Numbered from the stretch's first letter, positions 1-6,576 are shown. The stretch: DNA of 9,000 nucleotides from Pseudomonadota bacterium (GCA_023432995.1 JAEZES010000242.1:1-9000); one strand, 5' to 3'. The notes: generated by a model from the letters alone, not told the origin. Numbers and translations: made by a program.

Positions 1-894
1 GAGCATGACCTTCTGGCCGAGGCGCTGGCGGCGCTCGACCGCGCGGTGATCGAGGCCGGCGAGGCCGAGGAGGCGTTGTCAAAGGCGGCCGAGGCGCTGA
101 CCTTCGACCCGGCCGAGCTCGACCGGATCGAGACCCGGCTGTTCGAGCTGCGGGCATTGGCGAGGAAGCACGGTTGCCAGCCCGACGAGCTGCCGCGAAC
201 GATGCGTTCGCTGCGGGCAAGGCTCGAGGCGATCGAGGCCGGTGATGCCCATATCGGCGAACTCGAGCGGGCGGCGGCCGAAGCCGGTCAGGTCTACCGT
301 GCGCGGGCCGAGGCGCTGCACGCGACGCGAGTCGAGGCGGCGCTGCGGCTCGACGCAGCGGTCGCCGCGGAGCTGGCGCCGCTCAGGCTCGACGCGGCGC
401 GGTTCGGCACATCGGTCAGCGAACTGCCCGAGGAGCGCTGGGGACCGCACGGGATCGACACGGTCGAGTTCCTGATTTCGACCAATCCCGGCGCCGAGTG
501 CGCGCCGCGGGCCAAGAGCGCCAGCGGCGGCGAGCTCAGCCGCTTCATCCTCGCGCTCAAGGGCGCGCTCGCCGAGCAGGGCGGGGCGGCGACGGTTATC
601 TTCGACGAGATCGACCGCGGCGTCGGCGGCGCCGTGGCAAGCGCGATCGGCGAACGGCTCGCGCGCCTGGCGGCAGGCGGGCAGCTGCTGGCCGTGACGC
701 ACTCGCCGCAAGTCGCCGCGCGGGGCGGGACGCACTACCTGATCGAGAAGTCGAGCGAGGGCACAGTGACGCGCACCTCGGTCACACTGCTTGACGCGGC
801 CGGGCGGCAGGAGGAGATCGCTCGGATGCTGTCCGGAACCGAGATCACCAGCGAGGCGCGGGCGCAGGCGGACCGCCTGCTCGAAGGGGTGTGA
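1..894 (+). CDS. recN: DNA repair protein RecN, C-terminal part (5' end outside window)
   Basis: RecN is an SMC-like ATPase of recombinational double-strand-break repair that acts on DNA in the cytoplasm. The frame is open from base 1, so the N-terminal Walker A half lies upstream and 297 residues are visible. Seen directly: an Ala/Glu/Arg-rich stretch fitting the end of the coiled-coil arm (about bases 1-330), then the ABC-type C-terminal head with signature ASGGELSR (about 517-543), Walker B VIFDEID with the catalytic Glu (about 595-615), and the switch-histidine segment LLAVTHSPQVAA (about 685-720). The order and spacing are those of RecN, whose Walker B reads FDEID and whose signature is SGGE(L/M)SR. 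The gene ends normally at TGA 892-894, and the next start codon overlaps this stop by one base. ligA lies in the same direction downstream, a common alphaproteobacterial arrangement. The family call is secure; only the 3' part is covered. Confidence 0.95.
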   Translation, partial: EHDLLAEALAALDRAVIEAGEAEEALSKAAEALTFDPAELDRIETRLFELRALARKHGCQPDELPRTMRSLRARLEAIEAGDAHIGELERAAAEAGQVYRARAEALHATRVEAALRLDAAVAAELAPLRLDAARFGTSVSELPEERWGPHGIDTVEFLISTNPGAECAPRAKSASGGELSRFILALKGALAEQGGAATVIFDEIDRGVGGAVASAIGERLARLAAGGQLLAVTHSPQVAARGGTHYLIEKSSEGTVTRTSVTLLDAAGRQEEIARMLSGTEITSEARAQADRLLEGV

Positions 895-1574
895 TGGACC
901 CGCTCGACCGCCCGGTCTGGAACGCCCTGACCACACGGCAGGCGCATCTCGCCGTGGCGACCGGCGCCGCCGTACGGATCGATCCGGACTATGGCCCGTT
1001 CGCCGCGGCGCGCGACACGAGCAGGGAGGCGCAGGCGGCGCTGGTGGCGACGCTGCGCGGGCCCGATGACCGCATCGGCGTGGTCGAGCGCGAGGCCTGG
1101 CCGGGGCCACCGGGCACCCGCGTGCTCGGCGGCGGAGACCTGGTGCAGATGGTGTTCGAGGGGAAGGACCCGAAGGGGGCCGACGATCCCCGGATCGAAT
1201 TGCTGACCGAGGCCGACGCCGCCGAGATGGCCGCGCTCGCCTACGCCACCGAGCCCGGGCCGTGGGGCAGCGCCACTCACCGCTACGGCAACTATTACGG
1301 CATCCGCATCGGCGGGCGGCTGGCGTCGATGGCCGGCGAACGGCTGCAGCTGCCGGGGCTGGCCGAGCTCAGCGGGGTTTCGACCTGGCCCGAGTTCCGC
1401 GGCCAGGGGCTCGCGGCCGCGCTCGTCCGGCGTGTGCTGCGCGGGTTTCGCGAGCGCGGCGACACGCCATTCCTGCACTGCTACGCGGCCAACGCCGGCG
1501 CCGTCGCGCTGTACGAAAAGCTCGGCTTCCGCGTGCGCGCCGGCATGACCTTCACGATACTGGCGCTCGCCTGA
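894..1574 (+). CDS. GNAT-family N-acetyltransferase (FR47-like)
   Basis: Predicted cytoplasmic acetyl-CoA-dependent N-acetyltransferase of 226 residues; the substrate is unknown. The C-terminal half carries the GNAT fold signature: a beta-strand LAELSGVSTWPEFRG, the acetyl-CoA pyrophosphate loop RGQGLA (residues 169-174), and the late motif NAGAVALYEKLGF (200-212), where the Tyr is the usual general acid. The N-terminal half (1-100) is a divergent region, as in FR47-like proteins. I chose ATG 894, which overlaps the recN stop as TGATG and has an AAGGGG-like ribosome site at 884-889, about 5 nt upstream. GTG at 891 is also in frame but would sit too close to that site. The overlap implies translation coupled to recN. 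An acetyltransferase beside a repair gene need not act in repair; no substrate can be read from sequence. Confidence 0.88.
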   Translation: MDPLDRPVWNALTTRQAHLAVATGAAVRIDPDYGPFAAARDTSREAQAALVATLRGPDDRIGVVEREAWPGPPGTRVLGGGDLVQMVFEGKDPKGADDPRIELLTEADAAEMAALAYATEPGPWGSATHRYGNYYGIRIGGRLASMAGERLQLPGLAELSGVSTWPEFRGQGLAAALVRRVLRGFRERGDTPFLHCYAANAGAVALYEKLGFRVRAGMTFTILALA

Positions 1575-1595
1575 CGAGGCGCTAGAGTCGCGCCG

Positions 1596-2063
1596 ATGAA
1601 GAAGCCAGTTGCCCTGGGGGCCATCCTTTCGCTCGGCGCCTGCGCCTCCGGAGGCGGCACGCCGCCACCGCCGGCCCCGCTGGCGGAAGACCGCGGCCAG
1701 CCGGTGCTGGCGCTGTTCGAGCACGCGCTGACAGACTACTTCGCAAGCGTCGGGGCGGGCGGGCCGACGGTCTGCCCCGAGCTGCGCCCGACCGCGCTGG
1801 CGGCCGAGCAGGAGCAGGCGCTGATCGTCCGCTTCGTCCGCCTGGCGCCCGCCGAACGCTGCAAGCCGGGCGAGTCTGGACCGGTCGACGCAATCACCGG
1901 CGAACCCGCCGCCTTGGTGCAGGTTTACGACTTCGGCTGCACCGGTGCCGGCACCTGCCGGGGCTGGGTGCAGCTGCCCAACGTGCCCGCTGTACGCTAT
2001 GCAATGCGCTTCGAGGACGACGAGTGGCAGTTTGATTCCGACCGGCGGATCTTGGCTGAATGA
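1596..2063 (+). CDS. small cysteine-rich putative lipoprotein, function unknown
   Basis: A 155-residue protein that I do not recognise as a named family. It starts MKK, followed by a short hydrophobic stretch and a lipobox LGAC, so Cys16 would be lipidated after signal peptidase II cleavage. A Gly/Pro-rich linker (GGGTPPPPAPL, about 19-29) follows, then a compact domain. The mature part has four further cysteines (60, 89, 115, 121), enough for two disulfides and consistent with a periplasmic location. The C-terminal half is beta-rich (VQVYDFGCTG..CRGWVQLP, then RYAMRFEDDEWQFDSD). It begins 21 nt after the acetyltransferase stop, with only a weak GAGG (about 1576-1579) upstream. Its TGA shares ATGA with the start of the next gene. 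It is probably anchored in the outer membrane facing the periplasm; the role is unknown. Confidence 0.82.
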   Translation: MKKPVALGAILSLGACASGGGTPPPPAPLAEDRGQPVLALFEHALTDYFASVGAGGPTVCPELRPTALAAEQEQALIVRFVRLAPAERCKPGESGPVDAITGEPAALVQVYDFGCTGAGTCRGWVQLPNVPAVRYAMRFEDDEWQFDSDRRILAE

Positions 2064-2734
2064 CCGGATGCGGCGCGCGCGCGAGGGGAAGGGGCGTGCT
2101 GATTGCGGCAGGAACCGCCGTCCTGATGGGGACCTCCTGGCTCGCTTCGCCGTCGAAAGCCGCGGCGGAAGAAGGCCGGACAGCTGAAACGATGTCCGAC
2201 GAGCAGCGGACCGACTGGTTCTGGGGAATCATCGAGCGGTCACGCGCGCCCGACGACCACCAAGAGGTGCAGCTGCAGGCTCTCTCAGCAGAACTGTCCA
2301 AGTTGCCGCCGACGGACATCGAGGCTTTCGGCGCCCTATTCGACCGGCAACTGACGGAGGCTTATTCGTGGGACCTGTGGGGTGCCGCCCATATCATAAT
2401 GGGTGGCGCAAGCGATGACGGCTTCAAGTATTTCAGGGCATGGCTCGTCTCTCGCGGGCGTGAGGTATTCGAGGCTTCGCGGGCCAATCCCGACGAACTC
2501 GCCGCGCTGATCCCGGCCGATTACGATCAGGTTCCGGAGTTCGAGCCGCTGGCTTACGTGGCCTCTGAAGTATGGGCGGAGAAGACGGGCAGGGACGTCA
2601 CCGAGATGCCCACCCAGACCGACAGGATCTATGCGGATGAGCCGTCCGGCGAGCCATTCGACGAGTCGTCCGAGAGCCTGAAGCGCCGCTATCCACGCCT
2701 CTGGGCTCGTTTCCGGGAATCGCCGCTGGGATGA
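2060..2734 (+). CDS. DUF4240 domain protein with N-terminal signal-like extension
   Basis: A 224-residue protein whose body matches what I know of DUF4240, a family of unknown function. Supporting segments are WFWGIIERSR (53-62), LPPTDIEAFGALFDRQLTEAY (82-102), WDLWGAAHIIMGGASDDGF (104-122) and the very typical YFRAWLVSRGREVFEA (124-139). The first 40 residues are unusual for the family: an Arg-rich start, a hydrophobic run GVLIAAGTAVLMGTSWLA (12-29), then SKAAAEE, resembling a Sec signal peptide. The longer start is favoured because its ATG overlaps the preceding stop (ATGA) and because G/C at third positions is similar in the extension (about 33 of 45 codons, hand count) and in the body. 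An ATG at 2192 (MSDEQRTDWFW) would give a standard-length cytoplasmic DUF4240 protein and cannot be excluded. Codons are less GC-biased than in recN or ligA and include a rare ATA, hinting at later acquisition. The stop overlaps ligA as ATGA. Confidence 0.82.
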   Translation: MTGCGARARGRGVLIAAGTAVLMGTSWLASPSKAAAEEGRTAETMSDEQRTDWFWGIIERSRAPDDHQEVQLQALSAELSKLPPTDIEAFGALFDRQLTEAYSWDLWGAAHIIMGGASDDGFKYFRAWLVSRGREVFEASRANPDELAALIPADYDQVPEFEPLAYVASEVWAEKTGRDVTEMPTQTDRIYADEPSGEPFDESSESLKRRYPRLWARFRESPLG

Positions 2735-4836
2735 CCGACGTTTCAGAAGCCGAGGCGGCCGCCGAGTTGGAGCGGCTCGCGCGCGAGATCGCCCGGCACG
2801 CCCGGTTGTACCACGCCGAGGATTCGCCGGAGATTTCGGACGCCGAGTACGATGCGCTGGTGCGGCGCAATGCCGAGCTCGAGGCGGCGTTCCCGCACCT
2901 CGTCCGCGAGGACTCGCCGTCGCGCAAGGTCGGGCACGCAGTCGCCTCCTCGCCGCTGGCCAAGGTGCAGCACGAGGTTCGCATGATGAGCCTCGACAAC
3001 GCCTTCTCCGACGAGGAGGTGGCCGAGTTCGTCGCGCGCGTGCGGCGCTATCTCAATCTTGGCGAAGACGAGCCGGTGGCCATGACGGCCGAGGACAAGA
3101 TCGACGGACTGTCGTGCTCGCTGCGCTACGAGAACGGTGTGCTCGTCCGTGCCGCGACGCGCGGTGACGGCCTGGTCGGCGAGGACGTCACCGCGAATGT
3201 CCGGCACATCGCCGACATTCCCCAGCGGCTGCACGGCAAAGCGCCCGCCGTGTTCGAGGTCCGCGGCGAAGTCTACATGGAGAAACAGGCGTTTACCGCA
3301 CTCAACGCGCGCCTGATGGAAGAGGCGCGGGAACGCGCCGAAGCAAAGGGCGAAGTGTTCGACCCGTCGGCCGTCCGCCAGTTTGCCAACCCGCGCAACG
3401 CTGCGGCGGGCTCGCTGCGGCAGAAGGACCCGAACGTCACCGCGAGCCGGCCGCTGCGCTTCTGGGCGCACGGCTGGGGCGCCGTGAGCGAACTGGCTGC
3501 GGCGACCCAGCACGAAATGATGCAGCGCATTGCCGAGTGGGGCCTGCCGATCTCGCCCGAGCTTCGGCTGTGCCGCTCGGTCGGGGAAATGCTCGAGCAC
3601 TATCGCCGCATCGCCGCCGGGCGCGGGGCGCTGCCGTACGAGATCGACGGCGTGGTCTACAAGGTCGACCGGCTCGACTGGCAGGACCGGCTCGGCTTCG
3701 TCGCCAAGGCGCCGCGCTGGGGCCTGGCGCACAAGTTTCCCGCCGAACGCGCCGAGACGGTACTCGAGGCGATCGACATCCAGGTCGGCCGCACCGGCAA
3801 GCTGACCCCCGTCGGCCGCCTGCGGCCGGTGCTCGTCGGCGGGGTGACGGTGACCAACGTCACGCTGCACAACCGCGACGAGATCGGCCGGCTTGGGTTG
3901 CGGGTCGGGGACCGGATCGTGCTCCAGCGCGCCGGCGACGTGATCCCCCAGGTGGTCGACAACCTGACCCGCGAGGAGCCGCGCGAGGCTTACGTGTTCC
4001 CCGACCATTGCCCGGTCTGCGGCAGCGAGGCCGTGGCCGAGGAGGGCGAGGTCGACGTGCGCTGCACGGGCGGCCTGGTGTGCCGCGCGCAGCAGTTCGA
4101 GCGGCTGCGGCATTTCGCCAGCCGCGGCGCGCTCGACATCGAGGGGCTCGGCGAGAAGACGATCCTCGAGTTCATGGAGCTCGGCTGGCTGGCCAAGGGC
4201 CCGGGCGACATCTTCCGCCTGCGCCGCCACCGCCCAGACCTCGTCGGCCGCGAAGGCTGGCAGGACAAGTCTGTGGATAACCTGTTGGCATCTATCGAGG
4301 CCAAACGCCGCCCCGACGCCGCGCGGCTGCTTTTCGGTCTCGGCATTCGCCATGTCGGCGCGGTCACGGCGCGCGACTTGATGAAGCGGTTCCGGACGCT
4401 TCCGGCGCTGCGCGAGACCGCCGAAGCGGCGCGCGCCGGCGATGCCGATGCCGTGGCCGCGCTGACCGGCATCGAGGGCGTCGGCCCGGTGGTGGTCGAG
4501 GCGCTCGGCGATTTCTTCCACGAGGAGCACAACCAGCAAGTGTGGGACGACCTGCTCGGCGAGGTCGAGCCGCCCGAATACGTGATCGAGACCAGGGCCA
4601 GCGCGGTTTCCGGCAAGACGGTGGTGTTCACCGGCAAGCTCGAGACGATGAGCCGCGACGAGGCCAAGGCGCAGGCCGAGCGGCTCGGCGCGCGGGCCGC
4701 GGGCACGGTCAGCGCGCAGACCGACCTGGTCGTTGCCGGGCCCGGCGCGGGCAGCAAGCTCAAGAAGGCCGCCGAGCTGGGAATCGAGGTGATCGACGAG
4801 GCGGCTTGGGCGGAGATCGTGCGCACGGCCGGCTAG
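2731..4836 (+). CDS. ligA: NAD+-dependent DNA ligase LigA
   Basis: This enzyme seals nicks during replication and repair, using NAD+ to adenylate itself and then the 5' phosphate. The full architecture is visible in 701 residues, a normal length. Domain Ia has the NAD-binding LYHAEDSPEISDAEYD (26-41). The adenylation domain has EDKIDG with catalytic Lys123, then EVRGEVYM, EIDGVVYKVD and AHKFPAE. The OB fold begins near VGRTGKLTPVGRLRPV. A four-Cys zinc finger uses C427, C430, C445 and C451. Helix-hairpin-helix repeats include LFGLGIRHVG and LTGIEGVGPVV (about 520-600). The C-terminal BRCT domain starts near SGKTVVFTGKLE (about 624-701). ATG 2731 overlaps the DUF4240 stop (ATGA), so translation is probably coupled to the upstream genes. 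Its TAG stop lies in the CTAG that also encodes the stop of the opposing gene. No key residue is missing and it is expected to be functional and essential. Confidence 0.98.
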   Translation: MTDVSEAEAAAELERLAREIARHARLYHAEDSPEISDAEYDALVRRNAELEAAFPHLVREDSPSRKVGHAVASSPLAKVQHEVRMMSLDNAFSDEEVAEFVARVRRYLNLGEDEPVAMTAEDKIDGLSCSLRYENGVLVRAATRGDGLVGEDVTANVRHIADIPQRLHGKAPAVFEVRGEVYMEKQAFTALNARLMEEARERAEAKGEVFDPSAVRQFANPRNAAAGSLRQKDPNVTASRPLRFWAHGWGAVSELAAATQHEMMQRIAEWGLPISPELRLCRSVGEMLEHYRRIAAGRGALPYEIDGVVYKVDRLDWQDRLGFVAKAPRWGLAHKFPAERAETVLEAIDIQVGRTGKLTPVGRLRPVLVGGVTVTNVTLHNRDEIGRLGLRVGDRIVLQRAGDVIPQVVDNLTREEPREAYVFPDHCPVCGSEAVAEEGEVDVRCTGGLVCRAQQFERLRHFASRGALDIEGLGEKTILEFMELGWLAKGPGDIFRLRRHRPDLVGREGWQDKSVDNLLASIEAKRRPDAARLLFGLGIRHVGAVTARDLMKRFRTLPALRETAEAARAGDADAVAALTGIEGVGPVVVEALGDFFHEEHNQQVWDDLLGEVEPPEYVIETRASAVSGKTVVFTGKLETMSRDEAKAQAERLGARAAGTVSAQTDLVVAGPGAGSKLKKAAELGIEVIDEAAWAEIVRTAG

Positions 4837-5069
4837 CCGCTGCGCCCGGCGCCGCTTTCCTCATCCTGCCTCTCGTCCGCCTTGCGGTCGATCAGTTCGG
4901 TCGTTTCCGAAGTCTTGGGATCGAACACCATCGACAGCGCTAGGCCGACGCCGACCCACACGCCGGAGCCGCCGCTCGCCCGGCGGCCGTGCTTGGCCCG
5001 CCCCAGCACGCGCGGCAGCAGCGCGAGCAAGAGGATCAGCACCGCGGCGGCGGCAAGCCATTCCAGCAT
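4833..5069 (-). CDS. small single-pass membrane protein, unknown function
   Basis: A 78-residue protein starting MLEWLAAAAVLILLLALLPRVLG, a strong N-terminal transmembrane helix followed by a basic stretch (RAKHGRRASGG). A second, weaker hydrophobic segment (VWVGVGLALSMVF) follows, then a charged, hydrophilic tail rich in Glu, Asp, Lys and Arg. The positive-inside rule places the tail in the cytoplasm if only the first helix spans the membrane. The frame is open to 5117, but ATG 5069 is preferred because a good AAGGGG ribosome site (minus strand, about 6 nt upstream) precedes it. The gene lies 55 nt downstream of the SDR gene on the same strand, so it may be co-transcribed. Its TAG stop (complement of 4833-4835) lies within the CTAG that ends ligA. 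I do not recognise a family. Confidence 0.7.
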   Translation of the reverse strand: MLEWLAAAAVLILLLALLPRVLGRAKHGRRASGGSGVWVGVGLALSMVFDPKTSETTELIDRKADERQDEESGAGRSG

Positions 5070-5100
5070 CGAAGCCCCTTCCGCCCCTCGATGTGGGGCC

Positions 5101-5115
5101 GCTGCGCGGCGCAGC
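5101..5115. other. hairpin between the SDR and small membrane-protein genes
   Basis: GCTGCG (5101-5106) and CGCAGC (5110-5115) pair as a perfect 6-bp stem with a CGG triloop, 9 nt downstream of the SDR stop on the minus strand and upstream of the small gene's ribosome site. There is no T-run, so it is not a convincing terminator. It may be an mRNA processing or attenuating structure, or chance. Confidence 0.3.
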
Positions 5116-5124
5116 AAGGGCGGA

Positions 5125-5841
5125 TCAGCAGATCTTCTGCACCAACGGCTCGATCCGCAGCGTCACCACATCGACGCCGGGGGGGCGCGTGGCGGCGAAC
5201 ACGATGGCTTCGGCCACTTCCGCCGCGGGGAGCATTTCGAGCTGGTCCTCGAATTCGGCGAGCGCCTTGTCGTCGTACGGCTGCAGGTGCGTGGCGATCG
5301 CACCCGGTTCGATCAGCGTGACGCGGATCTTCTCGGGGATCAGCTCCTTGCGCAGCGTTTCGGCGAACAGCGCCACGCCGCCCTTCGAGGCGTTGTAGAC
5401 GCTCTCGCCGACGGCCTTGATGTGCACGCTGATCGAGCCGACCAGGATCACCTGCCCGTCCGCGCGGCCGGACAGGCGAATCCGTTCGATGGCCTTCTTG
5501 GCGCAACCGACGTAGCTGACGAGATTGGCGTCGATCACGCGCCGCCATCCGGTGTCGGAGATCGTCATCAGCGGGTCGGCCGGAAGCCCGGCGCAGGCGA
5601 TCAGCAGGTCGAGCCCGCCGAGCTCGCTGTCGACGAAACGGAACAGCCGCTCAAGATCGTCGGGGCGCGACAGGTCGCCCGAACAGACCATCGAGCCCGG
5701 GGCGTGGTGGGTCGCCGAGGGCAGGTCGGCCGAGACGACCCGCGCGCCGCGCTCGACCAAGCGCGCCGCGGTCTCGCGTCCGACGCCGCCGGCTCCGCCG
5801 GTCACCAGGACGCGGCGGCCTTCGAGAGATTGATCCGACAT
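5125..5841 (-). CDS. short-chain dehydrogenase/reductase (SDR), classical type
   Basis: A 238-residue cytoplasmic NAD(P)-dependent oxidoreductase; the substrate is unknown. It shows the classical SDR set in order: nucleotide-binding TGGAGGVG (14-21), Asp39 at the end of strand beta-2 (ADL), which usually favours NAD over NADP, GDLS (55-58), ACAG in place of the common NNAG (82-85), catalytic Asn106, Ser136 (ILVGSIS), Tyr149 and Lys153 (YNASK), and the PG turn (179-180) after beta-6. Ser136 to Tyr149 is the standard 13-residue spacing, so the active site appears intact. The C-terminal VVTLRIEPLVQ resembles that of short SDRs. ATG 5841 is the natural start although no clear ribosome site precedes it. 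A divergent 59-nt spacer separates it from the gene at 5901, and the small membrane-protein gene follows it. Confidence 0.9.
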   Translation of the reverse strand: MSDQSLEGRRVLVTGGAGGVGRETAARLVERGARVVSADLPSATHHAPGSMVCSGDLSRPDDLERLFRFVDSELGGLDLLIACAGLPADPLMTISDTGWRRVIDANLVSYVGCAKKAIERIRLSGRADGQVILVGSISVHIKAVGESVYNASKGGVALFAETLRKELIPEKIRVTLIEPGAIATHLQPYDDKALAEFEDQLEMLPAAEVAEAIVFAATRPPGVDVVTLRIEPLVQKIC

Positions 5842-5857
5842 GCTGGGGCAACCCGGA

Positions 5858-5882
5858 AACCGCCATTCGGTTGCAGGGTTCT
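5858..5882 (-). promoter_or_regulatory. possible degenerate EcfG-like promoter for the SDR gene
   Basis: Read on the minus strand, AGAAC (complement of 5878-5882) is followed after 17 bases by GTT (complement of 5858-5860), 16 nt before the SDR start. This is one mismatch from GGAAC in the -35 with a correct spacing. It lies in the 59-nt divergent spacer between the SDR gene and the gene at 5901, where no other promoter is obvious. The predicted leader would be only about 10 nt, which fits the lack of a ribosome site. Confidence 0.25.
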
Positions 5883-5890
5883 TTGCGCGA

Positions 5891-5895
5891 AAGGA
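5891..5895 (+). promoter_or_regulatory. ribosome binding site deciding the GTG start at 5901
   Basis: AAGGA (with a preceding A, giving AAAGGA) sits 5 nt before GTG 5901. It is the only good site in the region and selects GTG 5901 over the upstream in-frame TTG 5871. Confidence 0.7.
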
Positions 5896-5900
5896 CCGTC

Positions 5901-6440
5901 GTGCCGCGCAAACTCAAGGTCTTCCGCACATCGACCGGGTTCCACGACGCCTACGTCGCCGCACCGAGCCGCAAGGCAGCGCTCGAGGCGTGGGGCGCCG
6001 ATGCGAACCTGTTCGCGCGCGGTGTCGCCGAGGAGGTGACCGATCCGAAGCTCACGGCACGCCCGCTCGAACGACCCGGCGAGGTGATCAAGGTCTCGCG
6101 CGGCGATCTCGCGGCGCAGCTCAAGGCGCTCGGCCCGCGCAGGACGAAGGCCCGGGCACGCAAGTCGGAACCGGCGCCTGCCGAAGCCCGGCCGCGCAAG
6201 CGGGCAAAGCCCGAGCCCCCGCCGAACCGCGACAAGGTCGATGCCGCGGAGGCGGCCTTCGAGGCGGCGCGCAAACGCCACGCGGCCGAGGCCGCGGTGC
6301 TGGCGAAGCGGCGCGACGAAATCGACCGTCTGCTCGAGGCCCTGCGCGCGAAACAGGCCAAGGAACGGGCGCACCTCGAACGAAAGCGCGACGAGGCGCG
6401 CGAGGCTTACCGCAAAGCGCTCGCGAAGTGGGCCGGATAG
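5901..6440 (+). CDS. conserved hypothetical protein with basic coiled-coil tail (TolA-like annotation)
   Basis: A 179-residue protein in two parts. Residues 1-72 form a compact, conserved-looking domain (PRKLKVFRTSTGFHDAYVAAPSRKAALEAWGADANLFARG). From memory this opening recurs in sphingomonad hypothetical proteins, some of which are labelled TolA-like because of their repetitive tails. Residues 80-112 are a Lys/Arg/Pro/Ala-rich linker. Residues 113-177 are a long Ala/Glu/Lys/Arg helix with heptad character (EAAFEAARKRHAAEAAVLAKRRDEI and onward), probably a coiled coil. There is no signal peptide or membrane helix, so true TolA function is unlikely. GTG 5901 was chosen because AAGGA at 5891-5895 sits 5 nt upstream; an in-frame TTG at 5871 lacks such a site. 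The protein is strongly basic, so nucleic-acid or protein scaffolding is conceivable but unproven. Confidence 0.82.
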   Translation: MPRKLKVFRTSTGFHDAYVAAPSRKAALEAWGADANLFARGVAEEVTDPKLTARPLERPGEVIKVSRGDLAAQLKALGPRRTKARARKSEPAPAEARPRKRAKPEPPPNRDKVDAAEAAFEAARKRHAAEAAVLAKRRDEIDRLLEALRAKQAKERAHLERKRDEAREAYRKALAKWAG

Positions 6441-6441
6441 C

Positions 6442-6466
6442 GGAACCGGCGCCCTCGCGGCCTGTT
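6442..6466 (+). promoter_or_regulatory. EcfG-type (general stress sigma factor) promoter for the CBS gene
   Basis: GGAAC at 6442-6446 is followed after exactly 17 bases by GTT at 6464-6466 (or TGTT after 16). The established alphaproteobacterial EcfG/SigT consensus is GGAAC-N16-17-cGTT, so the -35 box is perfect and the -10 differs only at its least conserved base. The element begins 2 nt after the stop of the upstream gene and points at the CBS gene. Transcription would start near 6472, leaving a leader of roughly 115 nt before the AAGGAG ribosome site. Confidence 0.6.
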
Positions 6467-6486
6467 GCTCCCTTATCCCGCCACGT

Positions 6487-6501
6487 ACCGGCGCCGCCGG
6501 T
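6487..6501 (+). other. GC-rich hairpin in the leader of the CBS gene
   Basis: ACCGGC (6487-6492) and GCCGGT (6496-6501) form a perfect 6-bp stem with a GCC triloop. It lies about 15 nt after the predicted transcription start. No T-run follows, so it is unlikely to be an intrinsic terminator of the preceding gene, although a weak factor-dependent role is possible. Confidence 0.4.
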
Positions 6502-6538
6502 CCACGGGCTCGCCGGGCGGCAGCCAGTTGCCGCTGCA

Positions 6539-6556
6539 CCGCCGGGTTAACGGCGG
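6539..6556 (+). other. GC-rich hairpin just upstream of the CBS gene ribosome site
   Basis: CCGCCG (6539-6544) and CGGCGG (6551-6556) form a perfect all-GC 6-bp stem with loop GGTTAA. It ends 20 nt before the AAGGAG ribosome site of the CBS gene and is in the predicted mRNA leader. No T-run follows. It could shape the leader or be chance in GC-rich DNA. Confidence 0.4.
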
Positions 6557-6576
6557 GACAGACGGCCGGCGGGCCG

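Noticed and set aside
2743..4539. A 598-codon open frame on the minus strand opposite ligA
   Set aside because: ligA is certain on the + strand. Long antisense frames are expected in DNA with such GC-rich third positions, and the translation has no recognisable domain.
5855..5880. GGAAA-N18-GTT on the + strand as a promoter for the gene at 5901
   Set aside because: It has a mismatch in the -35 and a spacing one base too long, and would leave a leader of only about 13 nt; not listed as a feature.
4882..6039. A 385-codon open frame on the + strand over the SDR and small membrane-protein genes
   Set aside because: It is the shadow of the SDR gene, whose catalytic motifs are complete on the minus strand; its own translation is Arg/Ala/Gly-rich without motifs.
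6445..6495. Direct repeat ACCGGCGCC at 6445-6453 and 6487-6495 as an operator
   Set aside because: Nine GC-rich bases repeated once are likely by chance here, and no regulator in the window is linked to them.
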